From DASZIT01 sp036268775 (GTDB lineage: Bacteria; Actinomycetota; Acidimicrobiia; Acidimicrobiales; RAAP-2): a stretch of DNA of 64,000 nt. The position numbers were made by a program, and so were the translations under genes. The stretch spans positions 1 to 64,000 of the forward strand of contig DATATM010000020.1 in the NCBI GenBank assembly GCA_036268775.1, read 5' to 3'. This document shows, one piece after another, positions 23,358-32,399 of this stretch (positions within the stretch are counted from its first letter, which is position 1; each line of letters opens with the position of its first letter). The notes beneath the pieces are model-generated. The model did not search any database, was not told the DNA's origin, and was given only the letters and a program-made list of their open reading frames with translations.

Positions 23358-24650
23358 TCAGCGTGCAACGGCCACCGGAGTGAACTTGCACTCCAGGTGC
23401 TTGATCCCGTTAATGAAGGGCGAGAGCAGGCGGTCCGGTGCGCCGACGCTCTCGATGTCGGGTATGCGTTCGAAGAGCTGGCGAAACATCACGTCGATCT
23501 CCTGGCGGGCCAGGTGAGCTCCCAGGCAGAAGTGGGGGCCGGCCGCCCCGAACCCGATGTGCGGATTGGGATCGCGCCGTACGTCGAAGGTGTATGGATC
23601 CTCGAAGACGTCCTCGTCCCGGTTCGCCGAGTTGTAGAAGAGGATCACCCGGTCGCCTTCTTTCAACTCCACTCCGCCCAGCACCGCGTTCACACCCAGG
23701 GTGCGCCGCATCCAGATGACGGGGGTGGCCCAGCGGACGATCTCGTCGACCCCGGTGGCGGCGATTCCCGCCGGATCGGTTTGCCACAAAGCGCGCTGGT
23801 CGGGGTGATGCGTCATGGCCAGGAGTCCATGGCTGATGGCGTTACGGGTGGTCTCGTTGCCGGCCACCACCAGGAGGATGAAGAACGCCGCGACTTCTGA
23901 AGCCGTCAGTGCCTCACCATCGACATTGGTGTTGACGAGAGCTGAGGTCACATCGTCGGTGGGGGCTCCCTTGCGGAAGGCCGACAATTCGGTCATCAGC
24001 ATGTTGAGCTGCTGGGCGGCCGTCATGAAGGCCAACATGGGGTCCGTGCCCTCCGGAATGTACTCGGGGTCCCCCGAGCTGAGGATGACGTTGGAGGCGT
24101 CGAACACAGTGTTGTAGTCGGCGGCCCCGATGCCCATCATATCGCAGATGATCTCGAGCGGAAGGCGGGCCGCTACCTCGACCACGAAGTCACACCCACC
24201 TTGCTCAGTCACCCGGTTGATGACGTCATTGGCCACGAACTCGATCCGGTCCTCGATGCTCTTGATCATGCGCGGGTTGAAGGCAGCCGAAACGATGCGC
24301 CGGAGCCGGGCATGGCGGGGGTTGTCCATGTTGATCATGGAGCCAAAGAACTCGAGCATCTCCGGCGGCATGTCGATCATGGACGTCGCGCCCTGCTCGG
24401 ATCGATAGATCTCCGGATGCCGGCTGGCCTCGGAAATATCAGCGTGGCGGGTAAGGGCGTAGTAACCCTTCCCCTTGTTGGGGACCATGAAGGCCATTTC
24501 CGGTGGGACCTCGGGATCTTCGAAGTGGCCCATCGGGCGCTCCCGGCGCAACATCTGGAAGGCGCCCTCGCGCTCCTCCCAGGGCCGAGACCAGAACGCA
24601 ATGTCCGACAGGTTGATCTGATCGAGTGTGAGTACGTCGCGCGGTTCCAT
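23358..24650 (-). CDS. Cytochrome P450, CYP125/CYP142-like
   Basis: A 430-residue P450. The oxygen-binding I-helix is FILLVVAGNETTRNAISHGL, the ExxR helix is in GVDEIVRWATPV, and the heme loop is HIGFGAAGPHFCLGAHLARQ with the Cys ligand. N-terminal and substrate-region patterns (SMINMDNPRHARLRRIVSAA) resemble actinobacterial steroid side-chain or fatty-acid hydroxylases such as CYP125. It needs a ferredoxin and reductase, not encoded nearby. It is the first gene outside the island, transcribed towards it, with its stop 73 bp from the attachment repeat. Confidence 0.9.
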   Translation of the reverse strand: MEPRDVLTLDQINLSDIAFWSRPWEEREGAFQMLRRERPMGHFEDPEVPPEMAFMVPNKGKGYYALTRHADISEASRHPEIYRSEQGATSMIDMPPEMLEFFGSMINMDNPRHARLRRIVSAAFNPRMIKSIEDRIEFVANDVINRVTEQGGCDFVVEVAARLPLEIICDMMGIGAADYNTVFDASNVILSSGDPEYIPEGTDPMLAFMTAAQQLNMLMTELSAFRKGAPTDDVTSALVNTNVDGEALTASEVAAFFILLVVAGNETTRNAISHGLLAMTHHPDQRALWQTDPAGIAATGVDEIVRWATPVIWMRRTLGVNAVLGGVELKEGDRVILFYNSANRDEDVFEDPYTFDVRRDPNPHIGFGAAGPHFCLGAHLARQEIDVMFRQLFERIPDIESVGAPDRLLSPFINGIKHLECKFTPVAVAR

Positions 24651-24881
24651 GGCCTCACCCTAGGCACCTGGGCCGGCGCCGGCTAGGTCGGCACTCGGGA
24701 GATCCCTGGCTCCAGCGCTCGCGGCCCCGTACCATCGAAAGGACACCCCCCAACAACAGTGGCGCCCTCCCAAAGTCGGTCCAGGCCTTAGTCGATGATT
24801 CGTGTGAGATCCGTGCGCATAGCGGCGGTGAACGGTCCCTTGCTCTTGCTCCATTGGCGCCGAGTCCAGAGCCTTACGCCA

Positions 24882-25313
24882 TTAGGAACGGCCCGCTTGA
24901 AGCATGACGTCAACGAGGTCGATTGCCTCCGCGCACGTGTACTCGCAGGTCTCATCAGGATCACCGGGAAAAGCGAAGCCGTGGGCGACTTCATTGCGAC
25001 CGTAGCGAACGGCAATCCAAACTTCACTCGGATCGGCCCCGTCTAGCCTATCGGGTCCACCAGCTTTCGTCACAGCTACGGCCACATCCGAAGAGAGTAG
25101 ATCTGAAACCCCTCGGGCCGTCTCTCGTGCGGTTTGCTCGCTGACCAACCGGCCATTGCCGACTCCCAGCAGTTTCTGTTTGACCTCTCGGGTATAGGCC
25201 ACGATTCCGCCGCGGTACCAATCGCTGGCGGCGGGTCTGGCGGCAAAGCGGCTGGACAGCAATCCTCCAGTCAACGACTCAGCAACAACAAGCGACAGAC
25301 CTAGGGTTTGTAG
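24882..25313 (-). pseudogene. CinA C-terminal-domain (PncC-like) protein lacking a proper start
   Basis: The translation follows the CinA-C/NMN deamidase pattern: AESLTGGLLSSRFAARPAAS, then YRGGIVAYTREVKQKLLGV, SEQTARETARGVSDLLSSDV, and the end FPGDPDETCEYTCAEAIDLV. The family match extends upstream of any start codon (LGLSLVVAESL), where the open frame offers only a TTG inside the ESLTGG motif. The glycine-rich GIAGPxG loop is changed to KAGGPD. N-terminal truncation plus the altered loop suggest decay; a rare start codon further up is the alternative. Members hydrolyse nicotinamide mononucleotide. Confidence 0.55.
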
Positions 25314-25557
25314 CCCCCCGGGATCCTCGCCAATGGCGAGTCCGTTGTTTGGTCATCAGCGTTCACGCTTGGTGTAATCCCCGTCTGGAGGTCGCCCATG
25401 CCACTTGGTTCTGCAGTCCCCTTTCGGTCAAGTCCGACCCCCTGACCAGCAGGTCCAATCTCAATTGCCGACTGTTTCGCCGACACCAGATCGGGTACAC
25501 CGAGAGCGTCCGCCAACGAATCTCGAAAGACAAGGAACCTCAAAAGAGAGGAAGGGT

Positions 25558-25746
25558 ATGCCAGAGCAGCCGGACCAGGATCCCCAAGACAAGCAAATGG
25601 GAGCGGCGGCGAGCCGAGACCAAGAGCGGGTTGACAGTCTCGAAGACCGGGGAATGACCGAGGCCGATCTTTCCGAACAACCGGCCCGCGAGGTCCGAGC
25701 AGCTGGAAAGGCTGAGCCTGCGCCAAGTGCGAAGGACGCTTCTTAG
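25558..25746 (+). CDS. Small hydrophilic acidic protein, function unknown
   Basis: A 62-residue highly charged protein, rich in Glu, Asp, Gln and Ala, without hydrophobic stretches and probably disordered. AGAGAGGAAGGG immediately upstream gives the ATG a strong ribosome site, which is the main support for it being real. It resembles in composition small stress-related hydrophilins but I do not recognise a family. It is isolated between the CinA remnant and the RsbW-like gene. Confidence 0.45.
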   Translation: MPEQPDQDPQDKQMGAAASRDQERVDSLEDRGMTEADLSEQPAREVRAAGKAEPAPSAKDAS

Positions 25747-25929
25747 GAGAGCCGTTCCACTTTGTCGTTGGCTCGCTCAGAGCGCTCACCGGCCACTTCG
25801 GGGCGTGGGCGACTCGTTCGCTGACCTTCCTTCGAGGCGAGTTCACACCTGTCAGCAGTTTGATAATGTCATGAGGCTCCGACATGTGGGCCTTGCTTAG
25901 GCAGGAGCACGAGGCAGTCGGGAGTCAAG

Positions 25930-26481
25930 ATGTGCCGATTGACTAGTGCGGAGCTTGATGCTGGGAATTCCGCCCCTTTAGCGGCCCGCCGGTGGATTGA
26001 CGTCCTCTTAGAGCACTGGGAACTTTCTGCGCTTTCCGATGCAGCGAAGCTTCTCACCAGCGAAATGGTCACTAACGCCATTCGGCACACCAGATCCGGG
26101 CCTACCGTCACGGCGTCAGTCGCTGATGGATTCCTTGAAATCGGGGTGACTGATGGCGACGCTCTGCGCATGCCACAACAATCCACTGCCCAGGACCCGT
26201 GGGCGGCAGGTGGACGGGGGCTCATCCTTATGGAGGAATTCTCTGACGAGTGGGGGATTGCCGTCCTACCCGAAGGCAAGCAAGTGTGGGTCCAGGTGGA
26301 AATCGCCGATTGGCCCTACCGCCCGACGTGTCGATGTCTCGGCGACGACACGGAAAATTCAACGGTGGGGTCCGAGGACGGTCCTTGCCAACTCGGGCCC
26401 ATGGGATGGCGACGTTCGGTTCCGGTCAGCGTGACGCCCTCTTTTTCCGGGCATTCGAATGTAATTCCACTTCCGGGGTAA
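25930..26481 (+). CDS. RsbW-like anti-sigma factor kinase (HATPase_c_2)
   Basis: A 183-residue protein. The GHKL ATP site is visible as the N-box LLTSEMVTNAIRHTRSGP, the strand FLEIGVTDGDALRMP, and the G-box AGGRGLILMEEFSDEWG. Such kinases bind a sigma factor and phosphorylate a STAS antagonist. The C-terminal 45 residues after the domain are low-complexity and unlike the family. A STAS gene follows 25 bp downstream, so they form a switch pair; the SpoIIE-type phosphatase is absent here. Confidence 0.82.
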   Translation: MCRLTSAELDAGNSAPLAARRWIDVLLEHWELSALSDAAKLLTSEMVTNAIRHTRSGPTVTASVADGFLEIGVTDGDALRMPQQSTAQDPWAAGGRGLILMEEFSDEWGIAVLPEGKQVWVQVEIADWPYRPTCRCLGDDTENSTVGSEDGPCQLGPMGWRRSVPVSVTPSFSGHSNVIPLPG

Positions 26482-26506
26482 ATTTAAGCAGACGCTGCAA
26501 GAGAGA

Positions 26507-26884
26507 GTGGCTCTCCTGCAAAATAAGGACGCCTGGGCCGTGGAAGCAGAATTCTCCCGAGACGTAACTGAGGTTGGGGATGTCCACTTGGTCGTGCTCC
26601 GAGGGGAACTAGACATCGCGACGGCGGAGGGCCTGCCCGAATGGTTGGTCGAGATTTCAGGTTCAGCAGTCGTGGTCGATTTGTCCAGTGTGACCTTCAT
26701 CGATAGCACGGGAATCACCGCCCTCGTAACGGCCCGACAACGGATGATTGAGAAGGGCGACGACCTCCTTCTCACCCGACCGTCGCCCATAGCGATGAGG
26801 GTATTGGAAATCATGGGGCTAGCTTCGTGGGTGAACACCTGGGACCCCCGCTGGGATGACCACCAACCAGGCTCCGACAGTTGA
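26507..26884 (+). CDS. STAS-domain anti-sigma factor antagonist (RsbV-like)
   Basis: A 125-residue STAS protein with HLVVLRGELDIATAEGLPEW and the phosphoacceptor loop VDLSSVTFIDSTGITALVTA, where the Ser of Asp-Ser-Thr-Gly is the kinase target. When dephosphorylated it would sequester the upstream RsbW-like kinase and free a sigma factor. GTG 26507 is preceded by GAGAGA. No sigma factor lies adjacent, so the pair acts on a distant partner. Confidence 0.82.
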   Translation: MALLQNKDAWAVEAEFSRDVTEVGDVHLVVLRGELDIATAEGLPEWLVEISGSAVVVDLSSVTFIDSTGITALVTARQRMIEKGDDLLLTRPSPIAMRVLEIMGLASWVNTWDPRWDDHQPGSDS

Positions 26885-26993
26885 CTTCGACTGGACCGCT
26901 GTCACCGAAGGCGGCGATGCCGACATGCCATAGTGCCTCAGTCGGGCATTGGATCGACCTGCCGTCGCCCGGTTCTCTGCCTATCGGCACGGG

Positions 26994-27881
26994 TCAAGTG
27001 GTCGTGGATCTCCTCAGGGAGACGAGATCTGCCAGCGCATTGGCGGCGGTGTGAGCCCCCTCGGACGGGGTGGCCATAACGACATTCCAAGTAACGCGAG
27101 GCGAGACGGCTCGTTTCCGGAGGTCCATGTCGCCTGACGGGATCAGCGACGGTGGGAGCAGGGCGACGCCGAGGCCGGCCTGCAGAAGCTGCACCAAGGT
27201 TCCAACGTCGGCGACCTCGATGCTCACCCGCCGATCGAGGCCCGCGGCGGCGAACGCCCGGTCGATGACAGTCCGGATTCCCCAGCCGATCGGGAAGTCC
27301 ACGAAAGTGGCGTCCACCAGTGAGTCCAGCCGGACCGGACCCCGACCGGACGGCACGTGCGCGCGAGTGGCCACCAGGAGCAGATCCTCGGAGCCGAGCG
27401 GGATCGCGGTCACGCCCGCGGGAGTATCGGAAAGGGCGATGAAGGCGATATCGAGGCTGCCCTGGCGAAGCTCCTCCAACAGTGCGGCCGCGCCGCCGGC
27501 TGCCGGCCGCACTTGGATATCAACACCGGGATGTTGCCGGTGGAACTGCCCGAGTAGTCCGGGGACATCGGCGAAAGAGAAGGACTGCATCAGGCCAACT
27601 CGCAATCTTCCCCGCAGGACACCTCTGACGGCGGCGGCGATGTCCCGCGCCTCCTCGGCCGCCGCCAGCGTCCGAAGCGCGGCGGGCAACAGCGCCTCCC
27701 CGGCACCGGTCAATGCGACCCGGTGCGTCGTCCGGTCGAAGAGGCGGACCCCGAGCTCTCGCTCGAGGGCCTGTACCGATACCGAAAGGGCCGACTGCAC
27801 GTAGTTGAGGCGCCGGGCGGCCTTGGTGAAGCTGCCGTCCTCGGCGATGGCGACGAAGTGGTCGAGCTGACGAAGCTCCAT
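26994..27881 (-). CDS. LysR-family transcriptional regulator
   Basis: A 295-residue regulator. The N-terminal HTH is MELRQLDHFVAIAEDGSFTK, then AARRLNYVQSALSVSVQALE and GVRLFDRTTHRVALTGAGEA, the classical LysR head. The rest is the periplasmic-binding-like effector domain starting RLRVGLMQSFSFADVPGL. ATG 27881 begins the HTH; the frame continues upstream without similarity. It is divergent from an MFS transporter gene with palindromic sites between, so it probably controls that transporter in response to its substrate. Confidence 0.9.
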   Translation of the reverse strand: MELRQLDHFVAIAEDGSFTKAARRLNYVQSALSVSVQALERELGVRLFDRTTHRVALTGAGEALLPAALRTLAAAEEARDIAAAVRGVLRGRLRVGLMQSFSFADVPGLLGQFHRQHPGVDIQVRPAAGGAAALLEELRQGSLDIAFIALSDTPAGVTAIPLGSEDLLLVATRAHVPSGRGPVRLDSLVDATFVDFPIGWGIRTVIDRAFAAAGLDRRVSIEVADVGTLVQLLQAGLGVALLPPSLIPSGDMDLRKRAVSPRVTWNVVMATPSEGAHTAANALADLVSLRRSTTT

Positions 27882-27896
27882 GGACCCTACCTTAGT

Positions 27897-27933
27897 CATT
27901 CGGTTAACGAATGACTGTTTTATTAGACATTCG
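27897..27933. promoter_or_regulatory. LysR-type operator between lysR and MFS genes
   Basis: CATTCG-GTTAA-CGAATG at 27897-27913 is a perfect 6-bp inverted repeat with a 5-bp centre, containing a T-N11-A-like spacing. A further half-site CATTCG is at 27928-27933. The arrangement fits a LysR recognition site plus activation half-site in the divergent promoter. Confidence 0.65.
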
Positions 27934-27969
27934 TTGGACTGAACACCGAGTGGGGCGCAAGCTGTACAT

Positions 27970-29352
27970 ATGGCAAATATCGGACTGACCTCGGCGGCGA
28001 AGTTGCACCCCCGACACACAGGGCTAGAGGCCACGGATCCGCGGCCGAGGCCGCACCGGGAATCCCCCCGCGCCGCCGGCAGGGCACGACATCGCCCGAC
28101 ACCACGTGCCCACCACTTCGGTTTTTGGATCGCGGCGGCGGCGTTCCTGGTCAACATGGGATTCTCGGCGGTACCGACGCCCCTCTATGTCCTCTATCAG
28201 CAGCGGGACCACTTCTCCGACCTCATAGTGACGATCGTGTACGCGGTGTACGCGGTGGGGGTCGTCGCCAGCCTCTTCCTCGGTGGGCACCTTTCGGATT
28301 GGATGGGGCGAAGGCGCATCTTCGTGCTGGCCATTGCGGCCAATGTGGCGAGCGCAACTATCTTCATCTTCGAACCGAGCCTCGGCGGCCTGATCGTCGC
28401 CCGGATCATCTCGGGGATATCGGTCGGGCTTACCACGGCCACGGCGACGAGCTATCTTGCCGAGCTGCACCTCAAGGCGAGACCGCACGCCGCCGGGCGG
28501 CGTGCCGAAGTGGTGGCTACGGCATCGAACCTCGGTGGGATCGGCTTTGGCCCTCTCGTCGCCGGGCTGCTGGCCCAGTTCGCGGCAGACCCGCTGCAGT
28601 TGACGTATGTCGTGTTCGGTGCCGCCCTCGTCGTCCTGGCTGTGACCGTGGCGTTTTCGCCCGAAACCGTCCAGCGTCCTGACAGCAAGCCCATCTATCA
28701 TCCGCAGCGGATCGCGGTCCCGAGCCGGGCCAGAGGTACGTTCTTCGCCGCGACGTTCGCCGGAATGGCGGCATTCGCGGTCTACGGCGTATTCAACTCG
28801 CTGGTACCAAGTTTCCTCGCCGGAACTCTGCACGAGAACTCGCACGCGGTGGCGGGCGCGGTGGCCTTTGCGGCGTTCGCCGCCGGTGCGGTGGCTCAGA
28901 TTGCCCAGGCCCGGATACCCAACCCGGTCCTGCTGCGCCGGAGCGTGCCGACGATCGTGGTCGGCCTTGGCCTGTTGGCTGGTGCCATGTGGGTTGGTGA
29001 CCTCGTCATGTTCATCATCGGTGGCGTCATTACCGGTGCCGGGGCGGGGATGGTCTTCAAGGGCTCCCTGACCGCGGCTGCCTCGGTGGCGCCGGATGGC
29101 TCGAAGGCAGAGGTCCTCTCCGGGTTCTTCCTCGGCGCCTACGTAGGGCTGTCCATTCCGGTCGTCGGGCTTGGGGTCGCCACGACGTATGTGCCGGCCA
29201 AGGACGTCATGCTGGTCTTCGTCGCGCTGGCCGCCCTCGCCATCGCCGCGTCCGTCCGGGCCCTTGTCAGCGGCCAGGCCGGATCGGGTTCGCCACACCG
29301 ACGGGCTCCCGACCCCGAGCCCGCCGGCCAAGGAAGTCCAGGACTCACGTGA
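27970..29352 (+). CDS. Major facilitator superfamily transporter
   Basis: A 460-residue permease with 12 predicted helices after a polar, Arg-rich N terminus of about 50 residues. The loop 2-3 signature GGHLSDWMGRRRIFVLAI is diagnostic, and the central loop lies near residues 230-255. It is probably a proton-driven exporter or importer of a small molecule; the substrate is unknown. It is divergent from the LysR gene and likely under its control. There is no visible ribosome site before the ATG. Confidence 0.87.
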   Translation: MANIGLTSAAKLHPRHTGLEATDPRPRPHRESPRAAGRARHRPTPRAHHFGFWIAAAAFLVNMGFSAVPTPLYVLYQQRDHFSDLIVTIVYAVYAVGVVASLFLGGHLSDWMGRRRIFVLAIAANVASATIFIFEPSLGGLIVARIISGISVGLTTATATSYLAELHLKARPHAAGRRAEVVATASNLGGIGFGPLVAGLLAQFAADPLQLTYVVFGAALVVLAVTVAFSPETVQRPDSKPIYHPQRIAVPSRARGTFFAATFAGMAAFAVYGVFNSLVPSFLAGTLHENSHAVAGAVAFAAFAAGAVAQIAQARIPNPVLLRRSVPTIVVGLGLLAGAMWVGDLVMFIIGGVITGAGAGMVFKGSLTAAASVAPDGSKAEVLSGFFLGAYVGLSIPVVGLGVATTYVPAKDVMLVFVALAALAIAASVRALVSGQAGSGSPHRRAPDPEPAGQGSPGLT

Positions 29353-29412
29353 TCGATCCGGGCGTCCCAATTGGGGACCGCCCTCTAGGCATCTCCACCC
29401 TGGATAGGTCGG

Positions 29413-30003
29413 TCAGGCGGCGTCACGCCCGGGCTGGGTGGCAGTGAGCATGGCTCGAACGGCGGCATTGACCCGGTCGGCCACGGCTGCCGGGTCAGTG
29501 GAGTCGAGTTTCCCGTCCAGGTGCAGGGATGCCAACCCGTGCACGAGCGCCCAGATGGCAGTCCCCAGGGGCTCGGCATCGGCATCGGGGAAGCTCCGCT
29601 CGACGATTCCCTGGAGATAGAGCGAGACGGCACCTGTCGCGGCGACTCGCTCGTTGTTGTCTCGATTGCATGGCTCGCCGAACATGACACGGAAGAGCGC
29701 GGGCCGTGCCAGCGCGAACTGCACGTACGCGATGGCAACACGGACCAGTTGCTCGGGAGTCGACGGCGACGGGTGCGCGGCCGTGAGCGCTTCGGCCAGC
29801 TCGCCGTAGCCCACGGCCGCAACCGCGGAGACGAGGGCCTCGCGGTCTTCGTAGTGCCGGTACGGAGCCGCCGGCGACACCCCGGCCCGCCGAGCGACCG
29901 CACGCATCGACAGGTCCGTCTCGCCTTCCTCCAGGAGTTCCATCGCCGCCCGTACCAGTCCAGATTGCAGGTCTCCGTGGTGATAGGGGGTCTTCGTCGT
30001 CAT
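29413..30003 (-). CDS. TetR-family transcriptional regulator
   Basis: A 196-residue regulator. The HTH is YHHGDLQSGLVRAAMELLEE, then DLSMRAVARRAGVSPAAPYR and HYEDREALVSAVAAVGYGEL. The C-terminal ligand domain is of the TetR_C_33-like type (AYVQFALARPALFRVMFGEP). ATG 30003 is preferred over 30051 because it keeps the palindrome at 30041-30061 outside the gene. It is divergent from an OYE/quinone-reductase pair and probably represses it. Confidence 0.87.
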   Translation of the reverse strand: MTTKTPYHHGDLQSGLVRAAMELLEEGETDLSMRAVARRAGVSPAAPYRHYEDREALVSAVAAVGYGELAEALTAAHPSPSTPEQLVRVAIAYVQFALARPALFRVMFGEPCNRDNNERVAATGAVSLYLQGIVERSFPDADAEPLGTAIWALVHGLASLHLDGKLDSTDPAAVADRVNAAVRAMLTATQPGRDAA

Positions 30004-30040
30004 CGCACCCACCATGTTGACACCGCTCACTTCGGTCGGT

Positions 30041-30061
30041 AATGTAATCACCGTTCACATT
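30041..30061. promoter_or_regulatory. Imperfect palindrome between tetR and OYE genes
   Basis: A 21-bp imperfect inverted repeat with outer arms AATGT and ACATT lies between the divergent starts (30003 and 30091). Its inner bases are AATCACCGTTC. It is a plausible TetR operator covering both promoters. Confidence 0.5.
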
Positions 30062-30090
30062 GTAGTCGAGATCCGTAAAGAGGTGTCCTG

Positions 30091-31392
30091 ATGGTGTCCG
30101 ACCTGTTTTCATCCCTCGAACTGGCATCGGGCCGACGGTTGCGAAATCGCATCGCCAAAGCGGCGATGGAGGAGGGAATGGCCGGCGAGGCACAACTACC
30201 CGATGAGCGGCTCATCTCGCTGTATCGCCGTTGGGGATCCGGAGGCGCAGGGCTTTTGATCACCGGGAACGTCATGGTCGACGCCGCGGCCTTGACCGGG
30301 CCAAGTGGCGTCGTACTCGACGATCGAGCACCCCTCGAACCGTTCCGCCGGTGGGCAGAAGCCGGCAAGGCCGGAGGCGCCGCGATGTGGATGCAGATCA
30401 ACCACCCCGGTCGGCAGGTCGACGCGAACATGCCCGGGGTTACTTGGGCCCCTTCGTCAGTCGGGGTGGAACTCGGCCGCCACAGCAAACGGTTCGGCAA
30501 ACCCGTCGCCATGACGGAAACGCAAATCGGGGAGACCGTGGAGCGGTTCACGTCGACGGCCCGCTTGGCCGAGCAATCCGGCTTCGACGGCGTCGAGGTG
30601 CACGCCGCTCACGGCTACCTGCTCTCGCAATTCCTCTCGCCACGGGTGAACCGGCGGGGGGACGCTTGGGGCGGGCCGTTGGAGAACCGTGCGCGACTGC
30701 TGCTCGATGTTGTCCGAGCCATCCGAGGCACGGTCTCTCCTTCCTTTGACGTTGCCGTCAAGCTGAATTCAGCGGACTTCCAGCGAGGAGGATTTGAGCT
30801 GGAGGATGCGCGGACCCTCATCGCAATGCTCGCTCCCCTCGGAGTTGATCTCGTGGAACTCTCCGGCGGCAGTTACGAAAGCCCGGCTATGGCCGGGCGC
30901 GCTGCCGATGATCGCACCACCGCTCGAGAGGCGTACTTCCTCGAGCTGGCAACCGACCTGGCCAAAACAAGTCCCCTCCCGCTGATGCTCACCGGTGGAA
31001 TCTCCCGCCGTGCGACTGCGGAGCTGGTTCTCGCCGGAGGCATTGACGTGGTGGGCATGGCCACCGCGATGGCCGTCACCCCCGACCTCCCGCATCGTTG
31101 GCACAAAGGGGATGAGGGTACCAAGGCGCTCAATCCGGTCACATGGTCGGACAAGACACTGGCATCCGCCGCCAGCATGGCCCTGGTGCGCCATCAGATG
31201 CGTCGCATCACTCTCGGGAAGGATCCGAGTGCACGGACCCGTCCCCTGTTCGCCCTCATCTCTGACCAACGAGCCCAGCGGCGGTCACGGCAGCGTTACA
31301 AGCTGTGGTTGGAGACCAGGGCACCAGGACTCCAGACGAATGGAGCATCCAATCAGGCGAACCCGCGCCCAGTGCTCGAGCCGAATCCATGA
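30091..31392 (+). CDS. Old yellow enzyme-type NADH:flavin oxidoreductase
   Basis: A 433-residue flavoprotein with an FMN-binding TIM barrel. Recognisable pieces are LRNRIAKAAMEEGMA, MWMQINHPGRQVD, DGVEVHAAHGYLLSQFLSP and NRRGDAWGGPLENRARLLLD, and late LMLTGGISRRATAELVLAGG for phosphate binding. It reduces activated C=C bonds or nitro compounds; no C-terminal Fe-S domain is present, so it is a single-domain enzyme. It starts an apparent two-gene operon with the quinone-oxidoreductase-like gene 35 bp downstream, facing a TetR regulator. Confidence 0.88.
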   Translation: MVSDLFSSLELASGRRLRNRIAKAAMEEGMAGEAQLPDERLISLYRRWGSGGAGLLITGNVMVDAAALTGPSGVVLDDRAPLEPFRRWAEAGKAGGAAMWMQINHPGRQVDANMPGVTWAPSSVGVELGRHSKRFGKPVAMTETQIGETVERFTSTARLAEQSGFDGVEVHAAHGYLLSQFLSPRVNRRGDAWGGPLENRARLLLDVVRAIRGTVSPSFDVAVKLNSADFQRGGFELEDARTLIAMLAPLGVDLVELSGGSYESPAMAGRAADDRTTAREAYFLELATDLAKTSPLPLMLTGGISRRATAELVLAGGIDVVGMATAMAVTPDLPHRWHKGDEGTKALNPVTWSDKTLASAASMALVRHQMRRITLGKDPSARTRPLFALISDQRAQRRSRQRYKLWLETRAPGLQTNGASNQANPRPVLEPNP

Positions 31393-31427
31393 GCAGCTTG
31401 AGATCCACCAGAACGAGGACGGTTTAG

Positions 31428-32399
31428 ATGAAAGCGGCAGTGATTTACGAGAACGGGGACCCGGGGGTACTCCGCTACGAGGACGTCCCGGATCCGGACT
31501 GCCCCGAAGGGTTCATCGTGGTTGATGCCGAAGCCATCAGCGTGGAGGGGGGTGATCTCCTCGCCCGGGCAGTGGGCCAGCTCACCAGCGTTCCCCATAT
31601 CGTCGGCTACCTGAGCGCCGGGATCGTCAGCAAAGTCGGCGAAGGCGTGGAGGATCGAGCCGTCGGGGACCGGGTGGTCGCCCTGAACGCGAACGGGTCG
31701 CACGCTGCGAGGCGAGCGGTTCCGGCTCTGATGACGTGGCTGATCCCTGCGGGGCTGGATCCCGCCCGGGCGGCGTGCGTACCGGTTGCCTTCGGAACCG
31801 CGTTCGAATGTCTGTTCACCGCTGGCGCCCTCAGGTCGGGACAGACGGTGCTCATCCATGCCGGAGCCGGTGGCGTCGGCATGGCGGCGATCCAACTGGC
31901 GAAGGAGGCGGGTGCGACTGTCATCGCCACCGCCTCCAGCGACGAGAAGATCGAACGGCTCGGGGCACTGGGACTGGATCACGGCATCAACTACGCGTCC
32001 GACAGCTTCGTGGAGCGCATCGGCGAGTTAACCGGCGAGAGGGGAGTCGATGTGGTTGTCGATTCGATCGGCGGGCAAACTCTCGTCGAGAGCGTCTCCG
32101 TGCTCGCTTACGGGGGAACTCTGGTCAGTGTCGGAACGTCCGCCCGTTGCGGATCGGAGGTCGAAGCGCGCTCGCTCTGGGCCGGCCAAAACACATTGCG
32201 AGGCGTGCTCCTTGCCATGGCCCTACTTTCCGAGTACCCGCGCATCCACGGCATGATCAGCGACCTGCTGGGACGAGTCTCCGCCGGCGATCTCCACGTA
32301 GAGATCGACCGCACCTTCCCACTTTCGAATGCGGCTGGCGCACACGAGTACGCCGAGAGCCGGAGCGCGTTCGGGCGGGTCATCATCACGCCCACGTAG
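31428..32399 (+). CDS. Zinc-independent MDR, NADPH:quinone oxidoreductase-like
   Basis: A 323-residue medium-chain reductase. It has the GroES-like N-terminal domain (MKAAVIYENGDPGVLRYEDV), the nucleotide motif TVLIHAGAGGVGMAAIQLAK, and GVDVVVDSIGGQTLVESV. Structural and catalytic zinc cysteines are absent, as in quinone reductases and enoyl reductases. It probably works with the upstream OYE in reduction of electrophilic enones or quinones. The ribosome site before the ATG is weak. Confidence 0.87.
   Translation: MKAAVIYENGDPGVLRYEDVPDPDCPEGFIVVDAEAISVEGGDLLARAVGQLTSVPHIVGYLSAGIVSKVGEGVEDRAVGDRVVALNANGSHAARRAVPALMTWLIPAGLDPARAACVPVAFGTAFECLFTAGALRSGQTVLIHAGAGGVGMAAIQLAKEAGATVIATASSDEKIERLGALGLDHGINYASDSFVERIGELTGERGVDVVVDSIGGQTLVESVSVLAYGGTLVSVGTSARCGSEVEARSLWAGQNTLRGVLLAMALLSEYPRIHGMISDLLGRVSAGDLHVEIDRTFPLSNAAGAHEYAESRSAFGRVIITPT

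Noticed and set aside
28024..29370. Minus-strand open frame of 448 codons opposite the MFS gene
   Set aside because: Highly charged, Asp/Arg/Gly-rich shadow of a GC-rich transporter gene; the plus strand has clear helices and the MFS signature.
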